Below, piece by piece: positions 53,451-63,142 of a stretch of DNA of 64,000 bases. The notes under the pieces were generated by a model. That model was not told the DNA's origin. It made no database searches and saw only the letters and a program-made list of their open reading frames with translations. The DNA comes from Paracidovorax cattleyae. GTDB lineage: Bacteria; Pseudomonadota; Gammaproteobacteria; Burkholderiales; Burkholderiaceae_C. The first letter of the stretch is position 1, and every line of letters starts with the position of its first letter. Location: contig NZ_FNJL01000006.1 in the NCBI RefSeq assembly GCF_900104515.1, forward strand, positions 124,001 through 188,000. The letters are read 5' to 3'. The translations under genes and the position numbers were made by a program.

Positions 53451-54119
53451 ATGAACGCGTGGCACTGGTGGCATCAGGGGGACATGGTCACCCGCATCTC
53501 GGCACTGCTGCTGCTGGCCATGTCCATCGCCAGCTGGGTGGTCATCCTATGGAAGGCGCGCCTGCTGCGGCGCGCCGTGGCCGGGGTGGAACGGAGCACC
53601 GCGGAGTTCTGGCGTTCGCCCACGCTGGAATCGGCGCGCCAGCGCCTGGTGCCCTCCGATCCGGACGGCCTGGTACGGCCCCTGGTGGACGCTGCCGCCG
53701 GCCTGGCGGACCACGCCCAGGCCGGCTCGCTCGCCGCGAGCGGACAGCGCGCCCAGCAGCTCACGCGCGTCCTGCGTGATGCATTGCACCGAGTGCTGGC
53801 ACGCCTGCAGTTCGGACAGGTGCTGCTGGCCACCGTGGGCTCCACGGCGCCGTTCGTCGGCCTGCTCGGTACGGTCTGGGGCATCTACCATGCGCTCACG
53901 GCGCTGGCCGGTGGCGGTGCGGTATCGATCGACCGCGTCGCCGGTCCGGTCGGCGAGGCGCTGGTGATGACGGCGGCCGGCCTGGCCGTGGCCATTCCCG
54001 CCGTGCTGGCCTACAACCTGTTCGGCCGCTGGATCGGCCGCGTGGAAGCCGACCTCGAAGGCTTCGCCCTCGACCTGCGCGAACTGCTCCTGGACGAACC
54101 GCCGTCCCGCGGCGGCTGA
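53451..54119 (+). CDS. exbB: MotA/TolQ/ExbB proton channel family protein
   Basis: This 222-residue inner-membrane proton-channel subunit has three hydrophobic helices (about 15-35, 125-150 and 165-188). FGQVLLATVGSTAPFVGLLGTVWGIYHAL and VGEALVMTAAGLAVAIPAVLAYN are the family marks. With the ExbD gene 28 bases downstream it should energise TonB (or a Tol-like partner). No tonB gene is adjacent, so ExbB versus TolQ is decided by the short length and the ExbD neighbour. It could serve the receptor at 23073. Confidence 0.9.
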   Translation: MNAWHWWHQGDMVTRISALLLLAMSIASWVVILWKARLLRRAVAGVERSTAEFWRSPTLESARQRLVPSDPDGLVRPLVDAAAGLADHAQAGSLAASGQRAQQLTRVLRDALHRVLARLQFGQVLLATVGSTAPFVGLLGTVWGIYHALTALAGGGAVSIDRVAGPVGEALVMTAAGLAVAIPAVLAYNLFGRWIGRVEADLEGFALDLRELLLDEPPSRGG

Positions 54120-54147
54120 GCCCGCCGCCTCCACCCGCCCGCGACCC

Positions 54148-54597
54148 ATGGCATTCGGCCGCCTCGAACGCACATCCGCCCCGAAGCCGATGAGCGACAT
54201 CAACATGACGCCGCTGGTGGATGTCATGCTCGTGCTCGTGGTCATCTTCATCCTGGCCGCGCCGCTGCTGGCCAACGCCATCCGGCTCGACCTGCCCCGC
54301 GCGGAGGGCGCCACGCAGGGAGCCGCCGGCGACTCGGTCGAGGTCGCGATCGATGCCAGGGGCCAGGTTTTCGTCGGCGGCGCACCCGTGGATGGTGCCG
54401 CGCTGGCCGAACGGCTGCGCGGCGTGGCGCAGGCGCATCCGCAGGCCGAGGTGCAGTTGCGCGCCGATGCCGGCGTGCCGTATGGCCGGGTGGTCGAGGT
54501 GATGGGCGCCGCCCACGCCGCGGGCCTGCACCGCATCGGATTCGTGGCCGAGCCCGGGGCCTCCCCGCCGGCCGCTGCCGCCGCTGCGCGCCCCTGA
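54148..54597 (+). CDS. exbD: biopolymer transporter ExbD
   Basis: This 149-residue protein has one membrane helix (about 23-43) with the functional Asp in MSDINMTPLVDVMLVLVVIFILAAPLL, and a periplasmic domain that contains DARGQVFVGGAPVDGAALAERL and the VPYGRVVEVMGAAHAAGL region typical of ExbD/TolR. It partners the ExbB-like protein upstream. The alanine- and proline-rich tail is not conserved. It ends 41 bases from the convergent diguanylate cyclase gene. Confidence 0.92.
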   Translation: MAFGRLERTSAPKPMSDINMTPLVDVMLVLVVIFILAAPLLANAIRLDLPRAEGATQGAAGDSVEVAIDARGQVFVGGAPVDGAALAERLRGVAQAHPQAEVQLRADAGVPYGRVVEVMGAAHAAGLHRIGFVAEPGASPPAAAAAARP

Positions 54598-54638
54598 GCC
54601 GCCTGCCGGGCGCTCCTCGCCGGCGGTGGCCACCGCTC

Positions 54639-56120
54639 TTACCCTTCCAGGGTCTCGCGCACCACGGCAGCGCCCGGTGCCTTGCCCCTGAAGACGCTCA
54701 GGCGCCGGCCGCCGGCCCGCTTGGCGGCGTACATGGCCAGGTCCGCATGGTGCAGTAGCGTGGCGGCGTTAGTGCCGTCGCGGGGGTACTGGGCGATGCC
54801 GATGCTGGCGCCCAGGTTCCAGCACCTGCCATGGAGCATCACCGGACGCACCGCGGCCGCCAGCAGCCTGCGGGCGGCCGCGGCTGCTTCGCGGCTGCCG
54901 CAATGGGGCAGTACCGCTGCGAATTCGTCGCCCCCGATGCGGGCCACGATGTCGGCCCTGCGCGAGGCTCCCTGGAGCCGCTGCGCCACCTCGCGCAGCA
55001 GGTCGTCACCGGCCCGATGGCCCAACTGGTCATTCACCTGCTTGAACCGGTCCAGATCGATGAAGGCGATCGCCAGCGAGTGGCCCTCCCGGCGCGCCTC
55101 GCGGATCAGGCGCTCCGTGGCCTCCAGCAGGAATGCCCGGTTGGGCAGCCCGGTGACGGCATCCTGGTAGGCCAGCCGGCGGAAGCTCTGCTGCGTGCGC
55201 TCGCGCTCCAGCAGCAGGGCGCACAGCTGTGCTCCTGCCTCCAGTGCGTGCAGGGGCAGACCGTCGCAGCCCAGGGCACTCCGGCCATGCAGCGTGAAGG
55301 CGCCCAGGAGTCGGCCGTCACGCCCCAGGACCGGGGCCGACCAGCAGGCCGTGAAGCCCCGCGCCGCCAGCGGCTCCCGCCAGGGTGCCCAGCGCGGGTC
55401 CGCGGCGACGTCCGCACAGGCCGCCGAGGCGGACCGCCAGGCGGCCGCGCCGTAGGTGTCCCCGTCCCGTCCGGCGGGCTGGCCATCGATGTGCGCGGCC
55501 AGCATGTCCTCCAGCCGGGGGGCCGCCAGGCACCTAAGGCGGTTCTGGACGTCCAGTTCCAGCACCGACACGGCGACGCCCGGCAGCATGGCCTCGATGT
55601 CCTCGCACAGGCCGGCGGCGATTTCAGGCAGCGGCAGATCGTGCGCCATCGCGTCGAGAACCCGGTGCTGCAGCCGTTCGCGCACCTTCATGGACGTGAT
55701 GTCGGTCAGCATGACGGTCAGCAGCCCGGCCGCCGGCTGAAGCACCGCCTGCACCCAGAGCGGCGAGCCGTCTGCGGGATGCAGCAGCGTTTCGCAGCGG
55801 TAGCCGGACGCCGCCGCGGGCAGGGTGCCCCCGAGCAGCAACCGGTGCAGGTGCGCGTCGGAAGGGGGCCGGGCCAGCAGGTCCGCCATCCGTTGCCCGG
55901 GCAGGGATTCGGCCGGCCTTCCCAGCAGCAGGCCGGTGCCGCCGCTGGCGCACGTGAACCGGCCCTGCGTATCCAGGGCGAAGACCGCACCGCCGCCATG
56001 GCCCACGCCGCGCAGCAGCGCCGGCCAGGGGGCGTCAGGACACGGCAGGGGCCGGGCCTCGCTTCCGGGAGGGCCAGCCGCCGGTGCAGCAGCGGATTCC
56101 ATTTTTGCGATGTCTTCCAT
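54639..56120 (-). CDS. diguanylate cyclase with PAS and GAF domains
   Basis: This 493-residue cytoplasmic signalling enzyme would make cyclic di-GMP. A PAS-like domain (about 40-150) is followed by a GAF domain (about 160-305) and a GGDEF domain (about 325-490). The active-site motif is RIGGDEFAAVL, and an RRAD sequence five residues before GGDEF is a product-inhibition (I) site. The ATG at 56120 is chosen because GGAGG lies 9 bases upstream. It is divergent from an S24-type repressor, which may control it. The input signal is unknown. The pair sits between exbD and leuS. Confidence 0.92.
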   Translation of the reverse strand: MEDIAKMESAAAPAAGPPGSEARPLPCPDAPWPALLRGVGHGGGAVFALDTQGRFTCASGGTGLLLGRPAESLPGQRMADLLARPPSDAHLHRLLLGGTLPAAASGYRCETLLHPADGSPLWVQAVLQPAAGLLTVMLTDITSMKVRERLQHRVLDAMAHDLPLPEIAAGLCEDIEAMLPGVAVSVLELDVQNRLRCLAAPRLEDMLAAHIDGQPAGRDGDTYGAAAWRSASAACADVAADPRWAPWREPLAARGFTACWSAPVLGRDGRLLGAFTLHGRSALGCDGLPLHALEAGAQLCALLLERERTQQSFRRLAYQDAVTGLPNRAFLLEATERLIREARREGHSLAIAFIDLDRFKQVNDQLGHRAGDDLLREVAQRLQGASRRADIVARIGGDEFAAVLPHCGSREAAAAARRLLAAAVRPVMLHGRCWNLGASIGIAQYPRDGTNAATLLHHADLAMYAAKRAGGRRLSVFRGKAPGAAVVRETLEG

Positions 56121-56238
56121 GCTGCGCTCGCCTCCCACGAGAGTCGTGCCGTCGTGCGTGCGGATCGGCTACTATTGTCAGCAATTGGTATGAAATCATC
56201 ATAGCAAATGGTTCCATCCGGCATGCTAACTTGGATTG
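56121..56238. promoter_or_regulatory. divergent promoter region between diguanylate cyclase and S24 repressor
   Basis: This AT-richer 118-base region holds TTGTCA (56175-56180) on the plus strand and TATGAT (56203-56198, minus strand), which resemble -35 and -10 elements, and short palindromic pieces ATTG-N4-CAAT and ATGA-AA-TCAT that could be repressor contacts. No element is strong enough to be certain. Confidence 0.3.
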
Positions 56239-56934
56239 ATGGACGAGCGTCGGATTCAGGAGCAGCGGCGGGCACGGCTCGCCGATGCCGTGCGCCGTCT
56301 GTCGGAAGGCAACGTGGCGGCTTTCGGGCGCCTGCTGGGCTATCGTGGTGGCGCCTTCGTGCGCCAGATGCTCTGCGGCAACCGTGCCGTGTCGGACAAG
56401 ACGGTGCGCCACATCGAGTCCCTGCGGGGCATGCATGCCTGGTTCTCGCAGCCGCCGGCAGCGCCCGGCACCCGGGAATCCTCCGTCGCTTACGACTTCG
56501 ACGCAGGACCTGAGATGTACGAGCTCTTCCCGGTCTCCCTGCATTTGCGGCCCGGCATCGCGGACTACGCGATCTGGCCCGACGAGACCGACGAGGATGC
56601 CCCCATCACCTTCCACCGCCACTGGCTGGAGCGGCGCGGCTACATTCCCCAGTGCCTGCTGGCCATCCGCGTGCGCGGCTGCGGCATGGAGCCTTCCATC
56701 CAGGCAGGCGACATCGTGGTCGTGAACACGTCCGACACCACGCTGCGCGACGGGCATGTCTTCGCCATCAACGGTTTCGGCGAAGTGCTGCTGCGGCGCG
56801 TCCAGCGCGATGGCGGGCGCTGGTGGCTCTCGTGCGACAACCCCGACCAGGCCCGCTATCCACGCAGGGCCTGGGCAGAGCCGGACTGCATTCCCATCGG
56901 CCGGCTGGTGTTCAAGCAAAGCGAGTCCATCTGA
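56239..56934 (+). CDS. S24/LexA-fold transcription regulator without catalytic dyad
   Basis: This 231-residue protein has an N-terminal lambda-repressor-like helix-turn-helix (about 22-65) and a C-terminal S24 peptidase-like domain (about 140-225). In LexA and CI the domain cuts itself by a Ser-Lys dyad. Here the serine of GxSM is Gly149 ([18 protein letters not shown]) and the lysine is Arg (GEVLLRRV, about 186), so self-cleavage is unlikely. It is divergent from the diguanylate cyclase gene and probably binds the region between them. It is followed by leuS, with its own leader. Whether it senses anything is unknown. Confidence 0.82.
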   Translation: MDERRIQEQRRARLADAVRRLSEGNVAAFGRLLGYRGGAFVRQMLCGNRAVSDKTVRHIESLRGMHAWFSQPPAAPGTRESSVAYDFDAGPEMYELFPVSLHLRPGIADYAIWPDETDEDAPITFHRHWLERRGYIPQCLLAIRVRGCGMEPSIQAGDIVVVNTSDTTLRDGHVFAINGFGEVLLRRVQRDGGRWWLSCDNPDQARYPRRAWAEPDCIPIGRLVFKQSESI

Positions 56935-57059
56935 GGCTCCCGCGGCTGCCTGCCGCGGCCTTCGGACGGGCAATGCCCGCATCGCGCCTAAAATCCCGCG
57001 AACCCCTCCCCCGCGAAAACGCCGGCGGCCGCCAGCGCGGCCCGGTCCCCTTTTTTTCC

Positions 57060-59753
57060 ATGCAAGACAAATACACCCCCGCCGAGGTCGAGCGCGCAGC
57101 GCACAGCCACTGGAACGCCCGAGATGCCTACCGCGTGACCGAAGACGCCGGCGAGAAGAAGTTCTATGCCTGCTCCATGCTGCCTTATCCCAGCGGCAAG
57201 CTGCACATGGGGCACGTGCGCAACTACACGATCAACGACATGCTCACGCGCTACCTGCGCATGAACGGCCACAACGTGCTGATGCCCATGGGCTGGGACG
57301 CCTTCGGACTGCCGGCGGAGAACGCGGCGCTCAAGAACGGCGTGCCGCCCGCGCAGTGGACCTACGACAACATCGCCTACATGAAGAAGCAGATGCAGGC
57401 GATGGGTCTGGCCATCGACTGGTCGCGCGAGGTCGCCACCTGCGACCCGGACTACTACCGGTGGAACCAGTGGCTTTTCCTCAAGATGCTGGAGAAGGGC
57501 ATCGCCTACCGCAAGACCCAGGTCGTCAACTGGGACCCTGTGGACCAGACCGTGCTGGCCAACGAGCAGGTCATCGACGGCCGCGGCTGGCGCACCGGCG
57601 CCCCGGTCGAGAAGCGCGAGATCCCGGGCTACTACCTGAAGATCACCGACTACGCCCAGGAACTGCTGGACCACGTGCAGGTGGGCAACCCGAATGCCAC
57701 GCTCACCGGCTGGCCCGACAAGGTGCGCCTGATGCAGGAGAACTGGATCGGCAAGAGCGAGGGCGTGCGTTTCGCCTTCACGCACGACATCCGCGGGGAG
57801 GACGGCCAGCCCGTCGGCGGTGGCCGCATGTACGTGTTCACCACGCGTGCCGACACCATCATGGGCGTCACCTTCTGCGCCGTGGCGCCCGAGCATCCGC
57901 TGGCGGCCCATGCCGCTCGCTCCAACCCCGAGGTCGCCGCGTTCATCGAGGAATGCAAGACCGGCGGCACCACCGAGGCCGAACTGGCCACGCAGGAGAA
58001 GAAGGGCGTGCGCACGGGCCTGACCGTGATCCATCCGCTCACGGACGAGCCGGTGGAGGTCTGGGTGGGCAACTACGTGCTCATGGGCTACGGCGACGGC
58101 GCCGTCATGGGAGTGCCCGCCCACGACGAGCGCGATTTCGCCTTCGCGCTCAAGTACGGCATCGAGATCAAGCAGGTGGTGCTCGTCGATGGCGAGACCT
58201 TCGACTACCACCGCTGGCAGGACTGGTACGGCGACAAGCAGAACGGCGTCACCATCAATTCCGACAACTTCAGCGGCCTGTCGTATCAGGAGGCCGTCTC
58301 CGCCGTGGCGCACGCGCTGCAGGAAAAGGGGCTGGGAGAGAAAAAGACCACTTGGCGCCTGCGCGACTGGGGCGTCTCCCGCCAGCGCTACTGGGGCACG
58401 CCGATTCCGATCATCCACTGCGACGAGCACGGCGCGGTGCCGGTGCCCGAGAAGGACCTGCCCGTGGTTCTGCCGCAGGACTGCATCCCGGACGGCTCGG
58501 GCAACCCGCTGCACAGGCACGAGGGCTTCCACGCCGGCGTGACCTGTCCGGTCTGCGGCAAGGCGGCGCGGCGCGAGACGGACACCATGGACACCTTCGT
58601 GGATTCCTCGTGGTACTTCATGCGCTACTGCGACCCGAAGAACGCGGACGCCATGGTGGCCGGCGGCGCCGACTACTGGATGCCCATGGACCAGTACATC
58701 GGCGGCATCGAGCATGCCATCCTGCACCTGCTCTACGCGCGCTTCTGGACCAAGGTCATGCGGGACCTGGGCCTGGTGAAGGTGGACGAACCCTTCACCA
58801 AGCTGCTCACGCAGGGCATGGTGCTCAACCACATCTACTCGCGCCGCACCGACAAGGGCGGCAAGGAGTATTTCTGGCCGCACGACGTGGAGCACATCCA
58901 GGACGAGGGCGGCAAGATCACCGGAGCCCGCCTGAAGAACCCGGTGGGCGACCTGCCCGCCGGCACGCCGATCGACTACGAGGGCGTGGGCACCATGTCC
59001 AAGTCCAAGAACAACGGCGTCGATCCGCAGGAACTGATCGAGAAGTACGGCGCCGACACGGCGCGCCTCTACACCATGTTCACCGCGCCGCCCGAGGCCA
59101 CGCTGGAGTGGAACGACGCCGCCGTCGAGGGCAGCTACCGCTTCCTGCGCCGCGTGTGGAATTTCGGCGTGAAGCTCACGGGCATCGATGCCGCTGCCAC
59201 CGAGGCAGCCATCCACGGCGCCCAGAGCCTGCAGGACGTGCAGTTCGGCAAGGAGGCCAAGGCGCTGCGGCTGGAGATCCATACCGTGCTCAAGCAGGTG
59301 GACTACGACTACCAGCGCATGCAGTACAACACCGTGGTCTCCGGCGCGATGAAGATGCTCAACGCCCTGGAGGACTTCAAGTCCACGGACGCGCCCGGCG
59401 GCCTGGTCGCGCTCATCGAAGGCTTCGGCATCCTGCTGCGCGTGCTCTATCCCGCCACGCCCCACGTCGCCCACGGCCTCTGGAGCGGACTGGGCTATGC
59501 GAGCACCCTGGGAGACCTCCTGGACGCACCGTGGCCCCAGGTGGATGCCGGCGCGCTGGTGCAGGACGAGATCGAACTGGTGCTGCAGATCAACGGCAAG
59601 CTGCGTGGCGCGATCCGCGTGCCGTCCGGTGCGGACAAGGCCGAGATCGAGCGCATCGCCCTGGCGAGCGAGGATTTCCAGAAGCACGCCGCCGGCGCCG
59701 CACCCAAGAAGGTCGTGGTCGTGCCGGGCCGGCTGGTCAACGTGGTCGTCTGA
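57060..59753 (+). CDS. leuS: leucine-tRNA ligase
   Basis: This 897-residue class I aminoacyl-tRNA synthetase charges tRNA-Leu. The HIGH-type motif is [13 protein letters not shown] (about 44-55), followed by [19 protein letters not shown]. The CP1 editing domain (about 230-430) has [12 protein letters not shown] and [13 protein letters not shown] with the editing Asp. The KMSKS-type motif TMSKSKNNG lies near 645. The Zn1 region TCPVCGKAA and the anticodon-binding end are present. The start at 57060 matches family N termini. lptE and holA follow, a conserved order. Confidence 0.98.
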   Translation: MQDKYTPAEVERAAHSHWNARDAYRVTEDAGEKKFYACSMLPYPSGKLHMGHVRNYTINDMLTRYLRMNGHNVLMPMGWDAFGLPAENAALKNGVPPAQWTYDNIAYMKKQMQAMGLAIDWSREVATCDPDYYRWNQWLFLKMLEKGIAYRKTQVVNWDPVDQTVLANEQVIDGRGWRTGAPVEKREIPGYYLKITDYAQELLDHVQVGNPNATLTGWPDKVRLMQENWIGKSEGVRFAFTHDIRGEDGQPVGGGRMYVFTTRADTIMGVTFCAVAPEHPLAAHAARSNPEVAAFIEECKTGGTTEAELATQEKKGVRTGLTVIHPLTDEPVEVWVGNYVLMGYGDGAVMGVPAHDERDFAFALKYGIEIKQVVLVDGETFDYHRWQDWYGDKQNGVTINSDNFSGLSYQEAVSAVAHALQEKGLGEKKTTWRLRDWGVSRQRYWGTPIPIIHCDEHGAVPVPEKDLPVVLPQDCIPDGSGNPLHRHEGFHAGVTCPVCGKAARRETDTMDTFVDSSWYFMRYCDPKNADAMVAGGADYWMPMDQYIGGIEHAILHLLYARFWTKVMRDLGLVKVDEPFTKLLTQGMVLNHIYSRRTDKGGKEYFWPHDVEHIQDEGGKITGARLKNPVGDLPAGTPIDYEGVGTMSKSKNNGVDPQELIEKYGADTARLYTMFTAPPEATLEWNDAAVEGSYRFLRRVWNFGVKLTGIDAAATEAAIHGAQSLQDVQFGKEAKALRLEIHTVLKQVDYDYQRMQYNTVVSGAMKMLNALEDFKSTDAPGGLVALIEGFGILLRVLYPATPHVAHGLWSGLGYASTLGDLLDAPWPQVDAGALVQDEIELVLQINGKLRGAIRVPSGADKAEIERIALASEDFQKHAAGAAPKKVVVVPGRLVNVVV

Positions 59754-59799
59754 GCGATCGCCCGCCGCCCCTGAAACACTGCATCGGAGAGCCCGCTTC

Positions 59800-60318
59800 A
59801 TGCTGAAGAGCAAACGCTCGTTCCTGACCCTGCTGGCCGCAGCCCCCCTGGGGGCCAGCCTCACGGCCTGTGGCTTCCACCTGCGCCGCGCGCCGGAGTT
59901 CCAGTTCCGCACCCTCTACATCCAGGCCGGTGCCGGCTCGGCCCTGGGCCGTGAACTCGAGCGCACCCTCAAGGGCTCGGGCGGCAACCTCACGGTGCTG
60001 CGCGATCCCGCCGACCTGCCCAGGGCCGACGCCGTGTTCGAACTGCTGTCCGAGCAGCGCGAACGCGTGGTGGTGGGCTACAACGCGTCCGGCCAGGTGC
60101 GTGAACTGCAGCTGCGCCTGCGCATCCGCTTCAGGCTGCGCAACCAGCAGGGCACGGAGCTGATCGCTCCGACGGAGCTCTTGCAGCAACGCGACGTGAG
60201 CTACAACGAGAGCATCGCCCTGGCCAAGGAAGCCGAAGAGGCGCTGCTCTATCGCAACATGCAGACCGACCTCGTGCAGCAACTGCTGCGGCGCCTGGCC
60301 GCCGCGCGCCCGCAATGA
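59800..60318 (+). CDS. lptE: LPS assembly lipoprotein LptE
   Basis: This 172-residue outer-membrane lipoprotein plugs the LptD barrel and helps place LPS on the surface. The lipobox is SLTACGFHLR (Cys about 23), with the family signature CGFHLR. The rest has the alpha-beta fold: QFRTLYIQAG, ELERTLKGSGGNLTVL, LQLRLRIRFRLRNQQGTELIAPTELLQQRDVSYNES. GGAGA precedes the ATG. leuS-lptE-holA is a usual order; lptD is elsewhere. Confidence 0.93.
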   Translation: MLKSKRSFLTLLAAAPLGASLTACGFHLRRAPEFQFRTLYIQAGAGSALGRELERTLKGSGGNLTVLRDPADLPRADAVFELLSEQRERVVVGYNASGQVRELQLRLRIRFRLRNQQGTELIAPTELLQQRDVSYNESIALAKEAEEALLYRNMQTDLVQQLLRRLAAARPQ

Positions 60319-60361
60319 GGATGGTCTGGCCGGCCCCGGGCGGGCCCGGTGGTGCATCGCC

Positions 60362-61408
60362 ATGCAGATTGCGCTGAACCAGCTGGGTGCGCACCTCCAG
60401 AAAGGGGTGCGCCCGCTCTATGTGATCCACGGCGATGAGCCGCTGCTGCAGCAGGAGGCCGCGGATGCCATCCGTGCCGTCGCGCGCGGGCAGGGCTATA
60501 CCGAGCGCAGCAGCCACACGGTGGCCGGTGCGCACTTCGACTGGAGCTCGGTGCTGGCTGCGGGCGGCTCGCTGTCGCTTTTCGCGGACAAGCAGATCGT
60601 GGAAATCCGCATTCCCTCGGGCAAGCCGGGAAAGGACGGCGGCGCAGCCCTGCAGCAGATCGCCGCGGCTGCCGCAGGCAACGAGGGCACGTTGACGCTC
60701 GTCATGCTGCCGCGGCTGGACAAGGCCACGCGCACCGGCGCCTGGTTCTCGGCCCTGGACCGCGAGGGCGTGAGCGTGCAGATCGACCCGGTGGAGCGCG
60801 GCGCACTGCCGCAGTGGATCGCGCAGCGGCTGGCGGCGCAGGGCCAGCGCGTGGCCCCGGGGGAGGAGGGCCAGCGCACGCTGCAGTTCTTCGCCGACCG
60901 GGTGGAGGGCAACCTGCTGGCCGCCCACCAGGAGATCCAGAAGCTCGCCCTGCTGCACCCGCCCGGCGAGCTCTCCTGGAGCCAGGTAGAGGCCGCCGTA
61001 CTCAACGTGGCACGCTACGACGTCTTCAAGCTTTCCGAGGCCGTGCTGTCCGGCCAGGTGGCGCGCATGCAGCGCATGCTCGACGGCCTGCAGGCCGAAG
61101 GCGAGGCCGAGGTACTGGTCCACTGGACCCTCGCCGAGGACATCCGCTCCCTGAAACGCGTGAAGGATGCGGTGAATGCCGGCAAGCCACTGCCCATGGC
61201 CCTGCGCGAAAACCGCGTCTGGGGGACGAAGGAGCGGCTCTTCGAGCGCATCGTTCCCCGTTTTTCCGACGCCGCCGCCTCGCGCCTGCTGCAGTCTGCC
61301 CACATCGTGGATGGCATCGTCAAGGGCCTCAAGGTGCCCGACTGGCCTGTCGATGGCTGGCAGGCACTGCACCGGCTGGCGCTGCAGCTGTGCAAGGCTG
61401 TCAGGTGA
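60362..61408 (+). CDS. holA: DNA polymerase III subunit delta
   Basis: This 348-residue delta subunit opens the beta clamp in the clamp loader. VRPLYVIHGDEPLLQQEAADAIRAVAR starts the AAA-like domain, SLSLFADKQIVEIRI follows, and LQFFADRVEGNLLAAHQEIQKLALL is typical of delta. The C-terminal helical collar region is present, and length is normal. It is 43 bases from lptE and converges with the small gene at 61424. Confidence 0.94.
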   Translation: MQIALNQLGAHLQKGVRPLYVIHGDEPLLQQEAADAIRAVARGQGYTERSSHTVAGAHFDWSSVLAAGGSLSLFADKQIVEIRIPSGKPGKDGGAALQQIAAAAAGNEGTLTLVMLPRLDKATRTGAWFSALDREGVSVQIDPVERGALPQWIAQRLAAQGQRVAPGEEGQRTLQFFADRVEGNLLAAHQEIQKLALLHPPGELSWSQVEAAVLNVARYDVFKLSEAVLSGQVARMQRMLDGLQAEGEAEVLVHWTLAEDIRSLKRVKDAVNAGKPLPMALRENRVWGTKERLFERIVPRFSDAAASRLLQSAHIVDGIVKGLKVPDWPVDGWQALHRLALQLCKAVR

Positions 61409-61423
61409 ACACCCCTGAGTCGC

Positions 61424-61723
61424 CTACTGGGCGTTGACCTGGATCCGCGCCTTGTCCACCCAGGCCTGCAGGCTGTCGATCAGGCTGCCCTGGCTGAACG
61501 AGCAGCTTTCCTCCGAGAACAGCGCCGAGGATTCGAGCCGGTCCAGCAGGTCCGCCAGCACCTGGGCATAGCGCGACGGCAGGGCCTCCAGCAGCGCCGT
61601 CTGTGCGCGTGCCACCTCGCTGAAGGCGTGCGGCGCCATGCGGGCAGCGCGAAGGTCCTCCAGGGCCGTGGCGAGGGCGGTGAGCTGGGTGGCTGGCAAC
61701 GGTGTGGTCGGGGTGGTCGTCAT
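61424..61723 (-). CDS. small hypothetical protein
   Basis: This 99-residue protein, mostly helical, has the sequence pattern LTALATALEDLRAARMAPHAFSEVARAQTALLEALPSRYAQVLADLLDRLESSALFSEESCSFSQGSLIDSLQAWVDKARIQ. It is predicted soluble, with one cysteine. I do not recognise a family. It lies between holA and proA on the opposite strand, which looks like a conserved small gene because codon use resembles neighbours and the reading frame has a plausible ATG. No function can be given. Confidence 0.65.
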   Translation of the reverse strand: MTTTPTTPLPATQLTALATALEDLRAARMAPHAFSEVARAQTALLEALPSRYAQVLADLLDRLESSALFSEESCSFSQGSLIDSLQAWVDKARIQVNAQ

Positions 61724-61813
61724 GGCGCGCGAGGGTAGCAAACCCGGGACGTACCGCCCGGCGGGGAGACCCGTGCCGGGCAGGCAGCGCAGCGATGCGT
61801 CAAAATCACGTCC

Positions 61814-63094
61814 ATGAACGCGCAGCACATCGCCGAAACCCTCCACGCCCTCGGATCCCAGGCCAAGGCCGCCTCCGCGCTGATGGCCCGGGCGCCATCG
61901 GCCGTCAAGAACCGGGCGCTGCTGGCGCTGGCCCGCCGCCTGCGCGACAACACCGCCGCCCTGCAGGCGGACAACGCCCGCGATCTCGAGCGTGCCCGGG
62001 CTGCCGGTCTCGCCGAGCCCATGGTGGACCGGCTCAAGCTCACCCCCAAGGTCCTGGAGACCTGCGCCCTGGGTTGCGAACAGCTCGCGGCGATGGGCGA
62101 TGTGATCGGCGAGATCTCCGGCATGCGCCAGCAGCCCAGCGGCATCCGCGTGGGGCAGATGCGCGTGCCGATCGGCGTCTTCGGCATGATCTACGAAAGC
62201 CGACCCAACGTGACCATCGAGGCCGCCTCGCTGAGCATCAAGAGCGGCAACGCCTGCATCCTGCGGGGAGGTTCCGAGGCCATCGATTCCAATCGCGCCC
62301 TCGCGCGCCTCGTGCAGGAGGCGCTGGAAGAGGCCGGCCTGCCCGGCGATGCCGTGCAGCTCGTGCAGACCACCGACCGCGAGGCCGTGGGGCACCTCAT
62401 CGCCATGCCGCAGTACGTGGACGTCATCATCCCCCGCGGCGGCAAGGGCCTGATCGAGCGCATCAGCCGCGATGCCAAGGTGCCCGTCATCAAGCACCTG
62501 GACGGCAACTGCCACACCTACGTGGACGACCCCTGCGATGTCGCCATGGCCGTGAAGGTGGCCGACAACGCCAAGACGCAGAAGTACAGCCCGTGCAATG
62601 CCAGCGAAGGGCTGCTCGTCGCGCGTGGCGTGGCCGCTGAGTTCCTCCCGCGGATCGGCGCCGTCTATGCGGCCAAGGGCGTGGAAATGCGCGGCTGCCC
62701 GGAAGCCCTGGCCTTGCTGGCCGGCGTGCCGGGCGCCACGCTCGTGCCCGCCACCGAGCAGGACTGGTCCGAGGAATACCTCGCGCCCATCATCAGCATC
62801 AAGGTGGTGGACGGCCTGGATGAGGCGATCGGCCACATCAACCGCTACGGCAGCCACCACACCGACGCCATCCTCACGCGGGACCACACGCATGCCCAGC
62901 GCTTCCTGCGCGAAGTGGATTCGGCCAGCGTGATGGTGAATGCCAGCACCCGTTTCGCCGACGGCTTCGAATACGGCCTGGGCGCCGAGATCGGCATCAG
63001 CACCGACAAATTCCATGCGCGCGGCCCGGTGGGCATCGAGGGCCTCACCTCGCTCAAATGGGTGGTGCTCGGCGAGGGCGACATCCGCGCATGA
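61814..63094 (+). CDS. proA: glutamate-5-semialdehyde dehydrogenase (gamma-glutamyl phosphate reductase)
   Basis: This 426-residue NADPH enzyme is the second step of proline synthesis. It has the aldehyde-dehydrogenase fold: [75 protein letters not shown], and the active-site Cys in [42 protein letters not shown] is the ProA end signature. Length is standard. proB is not in the window. trkA starts 48 bases later on the same strand. Confidence 0.97.
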   Translation: MNAQHIAETLHALGSQAKAASALMARAPSAVKNRALLALARRLRDNTAALQADNARDLERARAAGLAEPMVDRLKLTPKVLETCALGCEQLAAMGDVIGEISGMRQQPSGIRVGQMRVPIGVFGMIYESRPNVTIEAASLSIKSGNACILRGGSEAIDSNRALARLVQEALEEAGLPGDAVQLVQTTDREAVGHLIAMPQYVDVIIPRGGKGLIERISRDAKVPVIKHLDGNCHTYVDDPCDVAMAVKVADNAKTQKYSPCNASEGLLVARGVAAEFLPRIGAVYAAKGVEMRGCPEALALLAGVPGATLVPATEQDWSEEYLAPIISIKVVDGLDEAIGHINRYGSHHTDAILTRDHTHAQRFLREVDSASVMVNASTRFADGFEYGLGAEIGISTDKFHARGPVGIEGLTSLKWVVLGEGDIRA

Positions 63095-63142
63095 GCGGCC
63101 CGCCGCCGGCGGACTTCCATCCCCTTCAGCCGTTCCTGCCGC

